In this document: in pieces, positions 1 through 8,941 of the stretch | Numbering within the stretch: position 1 is the stretch's first letter | Layout of the letters: each line of letters begins with the position of its first letter | NCBI GenBank assembly: GCA_018067325.1 | Contig: JAGPUU010000175.1 | Span: forward strand, 1-10,053 | Length of the DNA stretch: 10,053 nt | From: Amphritea sp. | GTDB lineage: Bacteria > Pseudomonadota > Gammaproteobacteria > Pseudomonadales > Balneatricaceae | Reading direction: 5' to 3' | Made by a program: the position numbers and the translations under genes | Notes under the pieces: model-generated | Seen by the model: the letters and a program-made list of their open reading frames with translations, nothing else | Databases searched by the model: none | What the model was told of the DNA's origin: nothing

Positions 1-454
1 CTTCAGGATTCGCATCCGGACCATCTTTACCGATCAAGCCACTCTGGGACACGTAAGTACGGCCACCATTTTGTTCCAATAGAATAAATGGTTGGTCATT
101 GTCCAGGGCTGCTTTGTAATCAACCAGGGCGACTTCGATAATGTCGCCACCTTTAGTATCGATCAGCAATTGCAGAACATCAGTTTTAACTTTAATCAGT
201 TGCTGCTGATTTGTAGCAGACACTGCTTTGGCTTCAGGCAAGTCTGAGCTTTCAGGGGCAACAGTATTAGTAGATAAAGGAAGATCACTCTCTTCATTTA
301 CTACTACAGGCTCTGTAACTGACTTATAAGCAGAAACAGACTCGGCCTGGGCAACCGGCTCAGTCTTTACCCCGTAGTCCTGGTTCCATTGTAGCACCAG
401 CATATAAGAGATAATTGCCAGTGCTGCGATCAATATTATGCGCTGTACATCCAT
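1..454 (-). CDS. yidC: Membrane protein insertase YidC, N-terminal part (3' end beyond window)
   Basis: The reading frame begins at the ATG at 454-452 and runs off the left edge after 151 codons. YidC inserts and folds inner-membrane proteins, alone or with SecYEG. Visible here: a start of the usual MDVQR type, one hydrophobic segment at about residues 6-22 (TM1, the uncleaved signal anchor), a Ser/Thr/Pro/Glu-rich linker to about residue 85, then the start of the periplasmic beta-domain (about 88-151) with the family-like stretch TDVLQLLIDTKGGDI. The catalytic five-helix core lies outside the window. It follows rnpA by only 18 bp on the same strand, so it is probably co-transcribed with rpmH-rnpA. 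No strong Shine-Dalgarno sequence is visible before the ATG. The identification is firm from the N-terminus and the gene neighbourhood. Confidence 0.95.
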   Translation of the reverse strand, partial: MDVQRIILIAALAIISYMLVLQWNQDYGVKTEPVAQAESVSAYKSVTEPVVVNEESDLPLSTNTVAPESSDLPEAKAVSATNQQQLIKVKTDVLQLLIDTKGGDIIEVALVDYKAALDNDQPFILLEQNGGRTYVSQSGLIGKDGPDANPE

Positions 455-472
455 GGTTTCTGGACCATTCTA

Positions 473-856
473 TTATTTATGTGATGTGGTTTTAAGTTTC
501 GTCTTAGACCGTTTAATCAGTCGAGTCCAGCTACGTGAAATAAGCGACTGTATTTCCTCATTGTCTAGATCCCCCAACCCTTTTCTAGAAAGGATGACGA
601 TATCGACATTTGGAAGTGAATGCTGATTTAAACGATAGGACTCGCGAATGATACGCCGAACGCGGTTACGATGAACAGCGAAACGGATATTTTTTTTGGA
701 GAAGACGAAGCCAATACGGGGATGGTCGAGCTCGTTTGGACAGGCAAGGATCAATAGATGTTTTTCTGACACCTTGATACTAGCTCGGCTGAATACCTGT
801 TTAAAATCCCCGCCTGTTAACAGTCTTAACTGACGGGGATAGCTGAATTCATTCAT
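473..856 (-). CDS. rnpA: Ribonuclease P protein component (C5 protein)
   Basis: This is a complete 127-aa basic protein, close to the usual family length. It binds the RNase P RNA and helps it cleave 5' leaders from pre-tRNAs. The family core is present: RIGFVFSKK at residues 47-55, then the RNR signature and following arginine helix (RNRVRRIIRESYR, residues 63-75), and an N-terminal LLTGGDFKQVF segment that contributes to the leader-binding cleft. A TGA codon sits directly upstream of the ATG in frame, so the start cannot be further 5'. Only a weak CAGG precedes it. The gene lies 24 bp after rpmH and 18 bp before yidC on the same strand; the yidD gene often found between rnpA and yidC is absent here. 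Confidence 0.96.
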   Translation of the reverse strand: MNEFSYPRQLRLLTGGDFKQVFSRASIKVSEKHLLILACPNELDHPRIGFVFSKKNIRFAVHRNRVRRIIRESYRLNQHSLPNVDIVILSRKGLGDLDNEEIQSLISRSWTRLIKRSKTKLKTTSHK

Positions 857-880
857 TCAGTGAGCCTGACGGGCAATTGC

Positions 881-1015
881 TTATGCTGACAGACGCTTAC
901 GGCCTTTAGCACGACGACGATTGATGATCGTACGGCCATTTTTAGTTGCCATACGTGCACGAAAACCGTGAGTACGCTTGCGCTTCAGGTTGCTTGGTTG
1001 AAATGTTCTTTTCAT
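881..1015 (-). CDS. rpmH: 50S ribosomal protein L34
   Basis: A 44-codon ORF encodes a very basic protein beginning [18 protein letters not shown], continuing through [17 protein letters not shown] and ending AKGRKRLSA. This is the nearly invariant bacterial L34 sequence at the usual length (44-46 aa). L34 binds 23S rRNA in the large subunit. It is preceded by AGGA seven bases before the ATG and by a good sigma-70-type promoter at 1091-1119. It is the first gene of the rpmH-rnpA-yidC group transcribed away from dnaA, the standard arrangement next to a dnaA-linked origin. There is no doubt about this call. Confidence 0.98.
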   Translation of the reverse strand: MKRTFQPSNLKRKRTHGFRARMATKNGRTIINRRRAKGRKRLSA

Positions 1016-1090
1016 TGTTCAGTCCTACTAACATACGTTGTGGTGGTATCAGTAAGGTTGCTGAATCCCACGGCCAAAAACAGACGCGGA

Positions 1091-1119
1091 ATTCTAGTGA
1101 AATATTATGCATATTGCAA
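1091..1119 (-). promoter_or_regulatory. Probable sigma-70 promoter of rpmH
   Basis: On the minus strand a -35-like TTGCAA (1119-1114) is followed, after exactly 17 bp, by a -10-like TAGAAT (1096-1091). That is 4/6 and 5/6 to the consensus hexamers. Transcription would start near 1084, giving an rpmH leader of about 70 nt. A one-mismatch DnaA box (1105-1113) lies in the spacer, so DnaA could in principle affect this promoter. Assigned by eye; not experimentally supported here. Confidence 0.7.
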
Positions 1120-1180
1120 ACACTTCCGGCGTCCAATTGTGAAAAAAGGCTCAATCTTTTGCTTGTCTTCTTTATAGGGT

Positions 1181-1260
1181 GTTTTTATAACCGTTAAAAT
1201 ATGATTTATTCAGATATGCACAATTATTTGGGGTTAAGTAAGTAAAATTCATTTAAAACA
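1181..1260. other. AT-rich stretch, candidate DNA unwinding element
   Basis: By hand count 18 of these 80 bases are G or C (about 22%), clearly lower than the flanking genes. It contains two adjacent one-mismatch DnaA-box-like sequences (1206-1214 and 1214-1222). Such a stretch close to DnaA boxes is what an origin unwinding element looks like, but no canonical 13-mer repeats are evident. Confidence 0.4.
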
Positions 1261-1412
1261 AATAGTTGTCCTGTTGTTAAGTCTGAATATTACCTGTTCC
1301 TAAATTATGGATAGTTTTTTATCTATCGTTCTGTTTCCCGCGTAACTTCTAGATGTATAGCTAATTGTTTGAAATACATGCATAAATTAATTAGTAACAG
1401 ATTGCTTCTAAC

Positions 1413-1421
1413 TGTGGATAA
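1413..1421 (-). promoter_or_regulatory. Perfect DnaA box
   Basis: TGTGGATAA on the plus strand is the exact reverse complement of TTATCCACA, the high-affinity DnaA binding sequence. It is about 120 bp upstream of the dnaA start codon, suited both to origin recognition and to autoregulation of dnaA. It is the only perfect copy found in the rpmH-dnaA interval. Confidence 0.85.
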
Positions 1422-1540
1422 GAGGGCTGTTACAAGGTATCATCTGCTGATAATTTTCTAGGATTATCGTCTTGCCTTATCACTTCTATAGACAACCTCT
1501 TTAGACATAGTGGAGACAGCGGGATTATTAAGGATTAGCT

Positions 1541-3094
1541 ATGTCGGCTGAGTTGTGGGAACAGTGTCTTCAGAATCTTCAGGATGAGTTCCCCTCACAA
1601 CAATACAATACCTGGATCAGACCGCTTAAAGCCTCTACTGAATCTGACGCTGGTCTGGTGCTGTTGGCGCCGAATCGTTTTGTTAAAGATTGGGTTAGCG
1701 ATAAGTACCTGAAACGAATCCGTGAGATCGTCAACGCGGTTACTGGAGATATAGCGGGTCAGGTAAGTATTGATATTGCAGGGCATAACGGCGGTTTCGC
1801 TTCGCGTCCTGTTCGTCCTACTCCCCCTCCGGCTCCGGCCCGACGTTCGCCAAGCCGTTTTGCTGAGGCCAAGCCTTTTACCTCGCCTCAGGGATCTCAG
1901 TCAGCTGCGCCAGTGTCTCAGATGCGGGCGGTTGAAGAGAATCCACCGATGCAGCTGGCTATCGACGAAAGCAGTTTTCAGACGATCAGCCAAAGCGAAA
2001 TTATTGTTCCACCTTCGGTTGCTCGTTCGCGTCCCTCTTCACGAAATGTTGATATCGACGGCGGTGTCGGCCATCAGTCAAATCTGAATCAGTCATTTAC
2101 CTTTAACTCTTTTGTCCAGGGTAAGTCCAATCAGCTGGCGCTGGCGGCGGCTCAACAGGTGGCGGATAACCCGGGCGGCTCATACAACCCTCTCTTTATA
2201 TATGGTGGTGTTGGTCTGGGTAAAACTCACCTGATGCATGCGGTGGGTATGGAGATGATGCAGCGTAACCCCAACGCTAAGATCGTTTATCTGCATTCAG
2301 AGCGCTTTGTGGCTGACATGGTAAAAGCGCTGCAGCTGAATGCGATCAATGACTTTAAGCGGTATTACCGTTCTGTAGATGCGCTGTTGATTGATGATAT
2401 TCAGTTTTTTGCTGGTAAAGAGCGTTCACAAGAAGAATTTTTCCACACGTTCAACGCCCTGTTAGAGGGAGGTCAGCAGATGATTCTGACCAGTGATCGT
2501 TATCCTAAAGAGATAAACGGTGTAGAAGAGCGGCTGAAGTCTCGCTTCGGTTGGGGCCTGACTGTTGCCATTGAGCCGCCAGAGCTGGAAACCCGGGTTG
2601 CCATTCTGATGAAGAAGGCAGAAGAAGCTCAGGTCCGCTTGCCGGATGACTCAGCTTTCTTCTTGGCACAGAAGATTCGCTCCAACGTACGTGAGCTTGA
2701 AGGTGCCTTAAAAAGAGTGATCGCAAATGCCCATTTTACCGGAAATGCGATAACCACACCTTTTATTAAAGAATCACTGAAAGACCTGCTGGCATTGCAG
2801 GATAAACAGGTTAGTATTGATAACATTCAGCGGGTTGTAGCCGATTACTATAAGATCAAAGTATCGGACCTGCTTTCGAAGCGTCGCAGTCGTTCTGTGG
2901 CCCGGCCGAGACAGGTTGCTATGGCCTTGTCTAAAGAGCTGACCAATCACAGTTTGCCTGAGATTGGAGATGCTTTTGGTGGACGGGATCATACAACAGT
3001 GCTGCATGGTTGTCGGAAGGTCGCATCGCTGCGTGAAACTGATACGGATATAAGAGAGGATTATCAGAACCTGTTACGTCATCTGACTGCGTAA
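1541..3094 (+). CDS. dnaA: Chromosomal replication initiator protein DnaA
   Basis: A complete 517-aa AAA+ initiator that binds DnaA boxes, melts oriC and recruits the DnaB helicase. Domain I is at about residues 1-80 (start [13 protein letters not shown]). A long Pro/Ser/Arg-rich linker (domain II) spans about 85-180. Domain III starts near 182 with [13 protein letters not shown] and has Walker A GGVGLGKT (222-229), Walker B LLIDDIQF (282-289), a box VII arginine region [11 protein letters not shown] (330-340) and sensor 2 at [10 protein letters not shown] (381-390). Domain IV carries the signature [14 protein letters not shown] (480-493), with Gly where Ala is common before the Cys. The protein is longer than E. 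coli DnaA (467 aa), mostly because of the linker. AAGGA at 1530-1534 is six bases before the ATG. dnaN follows after 28 bp. Confidence 0.98.
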   Translation: MSAELWEQCLQNLQDEFPSQQYNTWIRPLKASTESDAGLVLLAPNRFVKDWVSDKYLKRIREIVNAVTGDIAGQVSIDIAGHNGGFASRPVRPTPPPAPARRSPSRFAEAKPFTSPQGSQSAAPVSQMRAVEENPPMQLAIDESSFQTISQSEIIVPPSVARSRPSSRNVDIDGGVGHQSNLNQSFTFNSFVQGKSNQLALAAAQQVADNPGGSYNPLFIYGGVGLGKTHLMHAVGMEMMQRNPNAKIVYLHSERFVADMVKALQLNAINDFKRYYRSVDALLIDDIQFFAGKERSQEEFFHTFNALLEGGQQMILTSDRYPKEINGVEERLKSRFGWGLTVAIEPPELETRVAILMKKAEEAQVRLPDDSAFFLAQKIRSNVRELEGALKRVIANAHFTGNAITTPFIKESLKDLLALQDKQVSIDNIQRVVADYYKIKVSDLLSKRRSRSVARPRQVAMALSKELTNHSLPEIGDAFGGRDHTTVLHGCRKVASLRETDTDIREDYQNLLRHLTA

Positions 3095-3122
3095 CGGACT
3101 GATCAATTAAGGGTAGCAAAAG

Positions 3123-4226
3123 ATGAAATTTGTTATTTCGCGAGAAGCGCTAATTAAGCCACTGCAGTTGGTTGCAGGTGTTGTGGAACGTCGTCAGACT
3201 TTGCCTGTGCTTTCCAATATCCTGCTGGTTGCCGAGGGCGATCAGCTATCGATGACCGGTACCGACCTTGAAGTCGAACTGGTGGGTCGAGTACAGCTGG
3301 ATGAGCCTGCTGAGGCGGGTTCAATTACTGTCCCAGCCCGTAAGCTGATGGATATCTGTAAGTCGCTACCAGATACTGCGCAGATCGAGCTGACCCTGAC
3401 CGGTCAGAAGATGGTGATCAAAGCGGGTCGCAGCCGATTTACGCTATCGACACTGCCGGCGGCTGAGTTCCCTAATGTCGAAGACAGCCCTGAATCTTTT
3501 GAGTTGAACGTACTGCAGAGTCAGTTACGTCATCTGATCGATCAAACTGGCTTCTCGATGGCCCAGCAGGATGTGCGCTATTATCTCAACGGCATGTTGT
3601 TGGAAATTACAGAAAACAGCCTGCGTGCCGTCTCTACTGATGGACACCGCCTGGCAACCAGTGTTGCTGAGGTTGATACCAATGGCCCGGCTAACTCTCA
3701 GTTTATCGTGCCGCGTAAAGGTATTCTTGAGCTGGCCCGTTTGTTACAAAGCGGTGATGATCAGGTGAAGCTGGTTGTCGGTGCTAATCATATCCGTGCC
3801 CATGCCGGTGATTACACCTTCACTTCTAAGCTGGTTGACGGAAAGTTCCCGGATTATCAGCGTGTAATCCCGCAAGGTGGCGACAAGTTTATGCTCGGCA
3901 CCCGTCAGGAGCTGCGTCAGGTATTTAGCCGTATCGCGATTCTGTCGAATGAAAAATACCGTGGCGTACGCCTCTCCCTGACCAATGGTTATCTACAGGT
4001 TATGGCGAATAACCCTGAGCAGGAAGAAGCGGAAGAAACCGTCGCAGTGGATTACGAAGGTGATACGCTGGAGATCGGCTTCAACGTCAACTATCTGCTG
4101 GATGTGTTGTCGATTGTGAGCTCCGAAGTGGTTCGCTTTACTCTCTCCGATTCCAACAGCAGTGCGCTGATTGAGGGTCTGGATGATGCGAACTCAATCT
4201 ATGTTGTAATGCCGATGCGGATGTAA
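3123..4226 (+). CDS. dnaN: DNA polymerase III beta subunit (sliding clamp)
   Basis: A complete 367-aa clamp, the family's usual length. Two copies form a ring around DNA that holds Pol III and serves as docking platform for other polymerases, MutS, MutL and Hda. Landmarks: N-terminal MKFVISREALIKPLQLV with RRQTLPVLSN (23-32), TDGHRLA (172-178), KFPDYQRVIP (241-250) and the C-terminal VMPMRM, which lines the clamp-binding pocket and usually reads VMPMRL. All three clamp domains are represented without gaps. An AAGGG at 3109-3113 lies nine bases before the start. It sits 28 bp after dnaA, consistent with co-transcription, and 41 bp before recF with a hairpin in that gap. Confidence 0.98.
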   Translation: MKFVISREALIKPLQLVAGVVERRQTLPVLSNILLVAEGDQLSMTGTDLEVELVGRVQLDEPAEAGSITVPARKLMDICKSLPDTAQIELTLTGQKMVIKAGRSRFTLSTLPAAEFPNVEDSPESFELNVLQSQLRHLIDQTGFSMAQQDVRYYLNGMLLEITENSLRAVSTDGHRLATSVAEVDTNGPANSQFIVPRKGILELARLLQSGDDQVKLVVGANHIRAHAGDYTFTSKLVDGKFPDYQRVIPQGGDKFMLGTRQELRQVFSRIAILSNEKYRGVRLSLTNGYLQVMANNPEQEEAEETVAVDYEGDTLEIGFNVNYLLDVLSIVSSEVVRFTLSDSNSSALIEGLDDANSIYVVMPMRM

Positions 4227-4233
4227 TTTATCC

Positions 4234-4254
4234 AGGGGGCCTGTTTGGTCCCCT
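4234..4254 (+). promoter_or_regulatory. Stable hairpin in the dnaN-recF gap (recF leader)
   Basis: AGGGGGCC (4234-4241) pairs with GGTCCCCT (4247-4254) around a TGTTT loop: eight pairs, one of them G-U. No T-run follows, so it is not a standard intrinsic terminator. The remaining 13 bases to the recF ATG are pyrimidine-rich with no Shine-Dalgarno sequence. The hairpin may tune recF translation, cause partial termination, or protect the dnaN mRNA end. Confidence 0.6.
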
Positions 4255-4267
4255 ATACTCCCTCTCT

Positions 4268-5356
4268 ATGCCGATAACCCAACTCAATGTTCAAGCGATT
4301 CGCAATCTGAGCGAACTCAGCCTGTCGCCCTCCTCCAGTATCAATATTATTTACGGTGCCAATGGCAGCGGAAAGAGTAGCCTGCTCGAGGCAATTCATC
4401 TGCTGGGGCTATGCCGCTCATTTCGCACCAACAAAATTAATCATCTTATTCAGTCAGGCAGTGAGCGTTGTACGGTCTTTGCTCAACTTGATGCGATGGG
4501 CAGTGGTCAGAGCCAGCCACTCGGCGTTGAGCGAAATCTGGAGGGCGATAGCCGGATTAGATACGCCGGACAGAGCATCGACCTGACTACCCTGGCAGAG
4601 CTGTTACCGATCCAGGTAATTAACTCAGAAACCTTTATGATTCTTGAAGGAAGTCCGGGTGTCAGACGGCAGTTTTTAGACTGGGGCGCGTTTCATTCAA
4701 ATCCTGAATTTATAAGGCTTTGGAGAGGTTTTCGTCGGGTATTAAAACAGCGTAATTCTTTGCTTAAATATGGTAAAATCGATCAACGGGTTCGTGCGGT
4801 CTGGGACGGCGAATTTATTAAGTATGCTGAGCAGTTAAATACGCTTCGCGAAGTCTATATTGAAGCATTAAAACCCGAATTTGATTTGATCCTGGCTGAC
4901 CTGCTTGAAGGCGTCAGCATCGAGCTGGGTTTTAGTCCCGGATGGGATAAAAAACGCGGACTGGATCAGGTATTGGATGATAACTTTGAGCGCGATCTGC
5001 GACAGGGTTATACCAGTGCTGGCCCACAACGCGCTGATCTGCGGCTTAAGGTAGATGGCCACGCTGCCTCGGAACGTCTCTCCAGGGGACAGAAAAAGGT
5101 GGTGGTGAGCGCCCTTAAGCTGGCACAAGGTGTTTTGTTTTATAAACTGAACAGTCGTTCGTGTATTTATCTGATCGATGACCTGCCGTCAGAGTTAGAT
5201 AGACACCACAGCAGACTGTTTTGTAATTATTTGGAAAAAACAGCAAGTCAGTGCTTTATCACCTGTGTTGATAAAGAGGCACTGACAGGCCTCTGGTCGG
5301 AATCGACCGAGATCTGTTTTCTCAACATACAAGAGGGTGCTCTGAGCACTCGGTAA
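4268..5356 (+). CDS. recF: DNA replication and repair protein RecF
   Basis: A complete 362-aa SMC-like ABC ATPase. With RecO and RecR it helps load RecA onto gapped DNA behind stalled forks. Visible motifs: Walker A GANGSGKSS (30-38), the SFRT segment after the first helix (51-54), ABC signature LSRGQKK (271-277) and Walker B YLIDDLPSELD (301-311), with the DDLPSELD form typical of RecF. Length fits the family (about 355-370 aa). The start is chosen because MPITQLNVQAIRNL aligns with the usual RecF N-terminus, even though no ribosome-binding site precedes it and the leader forms a hairpin. Low expression is usual for recF. gyrB follows after 18 bp. Confidence 0.97.
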   Translation: MPITQLNVQAIRNLSELSLSPSSSINIIYGANGSGKSSLLEAIHLLGLCRSFRTNKINHLIQSGSERCTVFAQLDAMGSGQSQPLGVERNLEGDSRIRYAGQSIDLTTLAELLPIQVINSETFMILEGSPGVRRQFLDWGAFHSNPEFIRLWRGFRRVLKQRNSLLKYGKIDQRVRAVWDGEFIKYAEQLNTLREVYIEALKPEFDLILADLLEGVSIELGFSPGWDKKRGLDQVLDDNFERDLRQGYTSAGPQRADLRLKVDGHAASERLSRGQKKVVVSALKLAQGVLFYKLNSRSCIYLIDDLPSELDRHHSRLFCNYLEKTASQCFITCVDKEALTGLWSESTEICFLNIQEGALSTR

Positions 5357-5374
5357 GCTAGTCAGGAGAACTGA

Positions 5375-7801
<2,427 letters not shown>

Positions 7802-7828
7802 TTTCTGTGTCGTTTAGAATGAAGTAAG

Positions 7829-7859
7829 AAAAAAGCAGCCTATTGGCTGCTTTTTTTTT
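7829..7859 (+). terminator. Intrinsic terminator after gyrB
   Basis: A perfect stem is formed by AAAAAAGCAGCC (7829-7840) and GGCTGCTTTTTT (7845-7856) with a TATT loop, followed by a T-run reaching 7859. It starts 28 bp after the gyrB stop and ends the dnaA-dnaN-recF-gyrB transcript. The A-run on the left arm means it could also work on the minus strand. Confidence 0.93.
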
Positions 7860-7895
7860 GGGTTGCTCGGTCGTAGAAAGCTGCGAGTGTTCTTT

Positions 7896-7912
7896 CGGTT
7901 CTGGTGCATAGT
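7896..7912. repeat. Copy 1 of a 17-bp direct repeat, resembles an IS6-family end
   Basis: CGGTTCTGGTGCATAGT here and CGGTTCTAATGCATAGT at 8094-8110 differ at two positions. From the second base the word resembles IS6-family terminal repeats as I remember them (GGTTCTGTTGCAAAGTT type). The copies are in direct orientation 198 bp apart with no transposase between them, so at most this is a remnant. Confidence 0.45.
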
Positions 7913-8093
7913 CTCTTTTGTTACAGGCGTTTTCTCAGGTGGTCTTCTATTCGCCGCTTTTTATGATGGGCCGAATGGATTGAAAATCTCAAAGGCACTC
8001 AGGCACTGAAGTGCCAGGTCTGTGTCCCGCCCTAAGTCCAAATATGAACTGGGTTGATCGAGAACCTGAAAGGCCAGGGTTTGAATTTTGCAT

Positions 8094-8110
8094 CGGTTCT
8101 AATGCATAGT
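8094..8110. repeat. Copy 2 of the 17-bp direct repeat
   Basis: CGGTTCTAATGCATAGT, 15/17 identical to the copy at 7896-7912 and in the same orientation. Sequence similarity does not clearly continue beyond the repeat on either side. Confidence 0.45.
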
Positions 8111-8207
8111 TCAAAATCAGCTTCTGTTTTTTCCGAGAGTTATGATCGTTCAGGAGTTTAAGTTACTTACCAAGTCTAGCGAATATTTGTCGATCTCAGT
8201 TCCAGTC

Positions 8208-8255
8208 TGTAAAGCGACCCATCCTTGCTTTGAAGGGGGCCGGATTATCCGGACA
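8208..8255. repeat. GC-rich palindromic block, possible mobile-element scar
   Basis: A 48-bp block begins TGTAAAGCGACCC and ends in CCGGATTATCCGG (8240-8252) plus ACA. The latter is a perfect 6-bp inverted repeat around a single T, preceded by GGGGG. TGT...ACA borders and the GCGACCC word remind me of ends of some transposable elements, perhaps the IS21 family, but I cannot confirm a family by eye. Confidence 0.3.
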
Positions 8256-8735
8256 CTCAACGGCGTCATAAAATACTTACTTCTAAATTACACCAGTGTG
8301 TTCTGGGCGTATTTGTTTTTATCTCTTCGTATTTGTGCTGTCATCAATAAAGCTGCTAAGTTGTGCTCCCTCAAGTTTCCTTGTCTTCTCTATGGCGTCT
8401 CTTGATCTGCTCAGTGAGCGTTGTAATCCACCTATCTCAACGTATTAGGTATATCTCGAAAATTGCTTACAGGCGCTCTCAGAAGGTTGTTTTTTGGGGT
8501 GAATCATGAAAATTATGGCTTTTTAGTGGGTGAGTCATAGAGAGAAAGTGCTTATCAAATATTTGTCTTAGCACCGTGCTTTCTTCAGAGGTGTATGCGG
8601 AGACTGCGCCCTAGTGTTTGCCAAATGTTTCAGTAGGTGTTCGCGGTCAAGAGGAGTGAGATTGAATTGGTGACGCAGGGTGAAGTGGTTGGATTTATCA
8701 AACCGAACTCATTGTGTAAATCGGGGTAACGGAGT

Positions 8736-8751
8736 TGTTTTTGAAAAGCTT
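8736..8751. repeat. Copy 1 of an imperfect direct repeat (partner at 8926-8941)
   Basis: TTGTTTTTGAAAAGCT at 8736-8751 recurs as TTGTTTTCGAAAAGCT at 8926-8941, one mismatch in 16 and 190 bp apart. Flanks show weak extra matches (ATCGG upstream of both, GC a few bases downstream), which suggests an old duplication, although the AT-rich words reduce its weight. Confidence 0.4.
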
Positions 8752-8845
8752 TGGCTACGGCTCTTGTTCGTAAAGTCGATGAGTTCAATTGAAAGGGTCT
8801 TGGTCGCTTTAATGGCTCATCGGTGGATTGCGTGTTATTGCAGCA

Positions 8846-8873
8846 GCGAGTTTTATTAGAATAAGTAACTCGC
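8846..8873. repeat. Imperfect inverted repeat (hairpin)
   Basis: GCGAGTT (8846-8852) is the exact complement of AACTCGC (8867-8873), and the inner TTATT and AATAA also pair, with a GT bulge on the right arm. A CTCTCCTCTG sequence follows rather than a T-run, so it is not an intrinsic terminator on the plus strand. No function can be assigned. Confidence 0.5.
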
Positions 8874-8925
8874 CTCTCCTCTGCTGAATCTTGCGTGTTG
8901 GTGTATCGGTTGCGTTTCTGTTTCT

Positions 8926-8941
8926 TGTTTTCGAAAAGCTG
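8926..8941. repeat. Copy 2 of the imperfect direct repeat (partner at 8736-8751)
   Basis: TTGTTTTCGAAAAGCT, same orientation as the partner copy. A small AAAGC/GCTTT hairpin (around 8935-8948) overlaps its end, too weak to call a terminator for the convergent minus-strand gene. Confidence 0.4.

Larger units (their letters stand above)
1016..1540. other. Putative oriC / dnaA control region
   Basis: This is the 525-bp intergenic region between the divergent rpmH and dnaA genes, the usual oriC location in Pseudomonas-like genomes. It contains one perfect DnaA box (1413-1421) and one-mismatch matches to TTATNCACA at 1105-1113 (TTATGCATA), 1138-1146 (reverse strand, TGTGAAAAA), 1206-1214 (TTATTCAGA) and 1214-1222 (ATATGCACA). 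A very AT-rich stretch lies at 1181-1260. No GATC occurs in the interval, so no Dam/SeqA-type control as in E. coli is indicated. A weak dnaA promoter candidate is TATAGA (1487-1492) with TTATCG 17 bp upstream. The oriC call rests on position and composition; only one box is perfect, so it remains an inference. Confidence 0.6.

Noticed and set aside
438..626. Plus-strand ORF antisense to the rnpA end and yidC start
   Set aside because: It is a shadow of rnpA with no supporting signals.
946..1197. Plus-strand ORFs across rpmH and its promoter
   Set aside because: They are antisense to the certain rpmH gene, lack ribosome-binding sites and have no recognisable product.
3095..3122. dnaA-dnaN gap as an origin site
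   Set aside because: Only 28 bp long and without DnaA boxes, so it cannot be an origin as it is in some other bacteria.
8002..8015. Small palindrome GGCACTGAAGTGCC
   Set aside because: Its loop would be only two bases and no T-run follows; too little to call a terminator or operator.
8142..8405. 87-aa plus-strand ORF in the gap after gyrB
   Set aside because: No proper ribosome-binding site spacing, no recognisable domain, codon use unlike the neighbouring genes, and the palindromic block 8208-8255 lies inside it. More likely a chance frame; homologues would be needed to accept it.
8412..8425. 14-bp identity (CAGTGAGCGTTGTA) between the gene-free block and recF at 4459-4472
   Set aside because: One 14-mer repeat in 10 kb is not rare enough by chance, and no flanking similarity extends it to a recF fragment.
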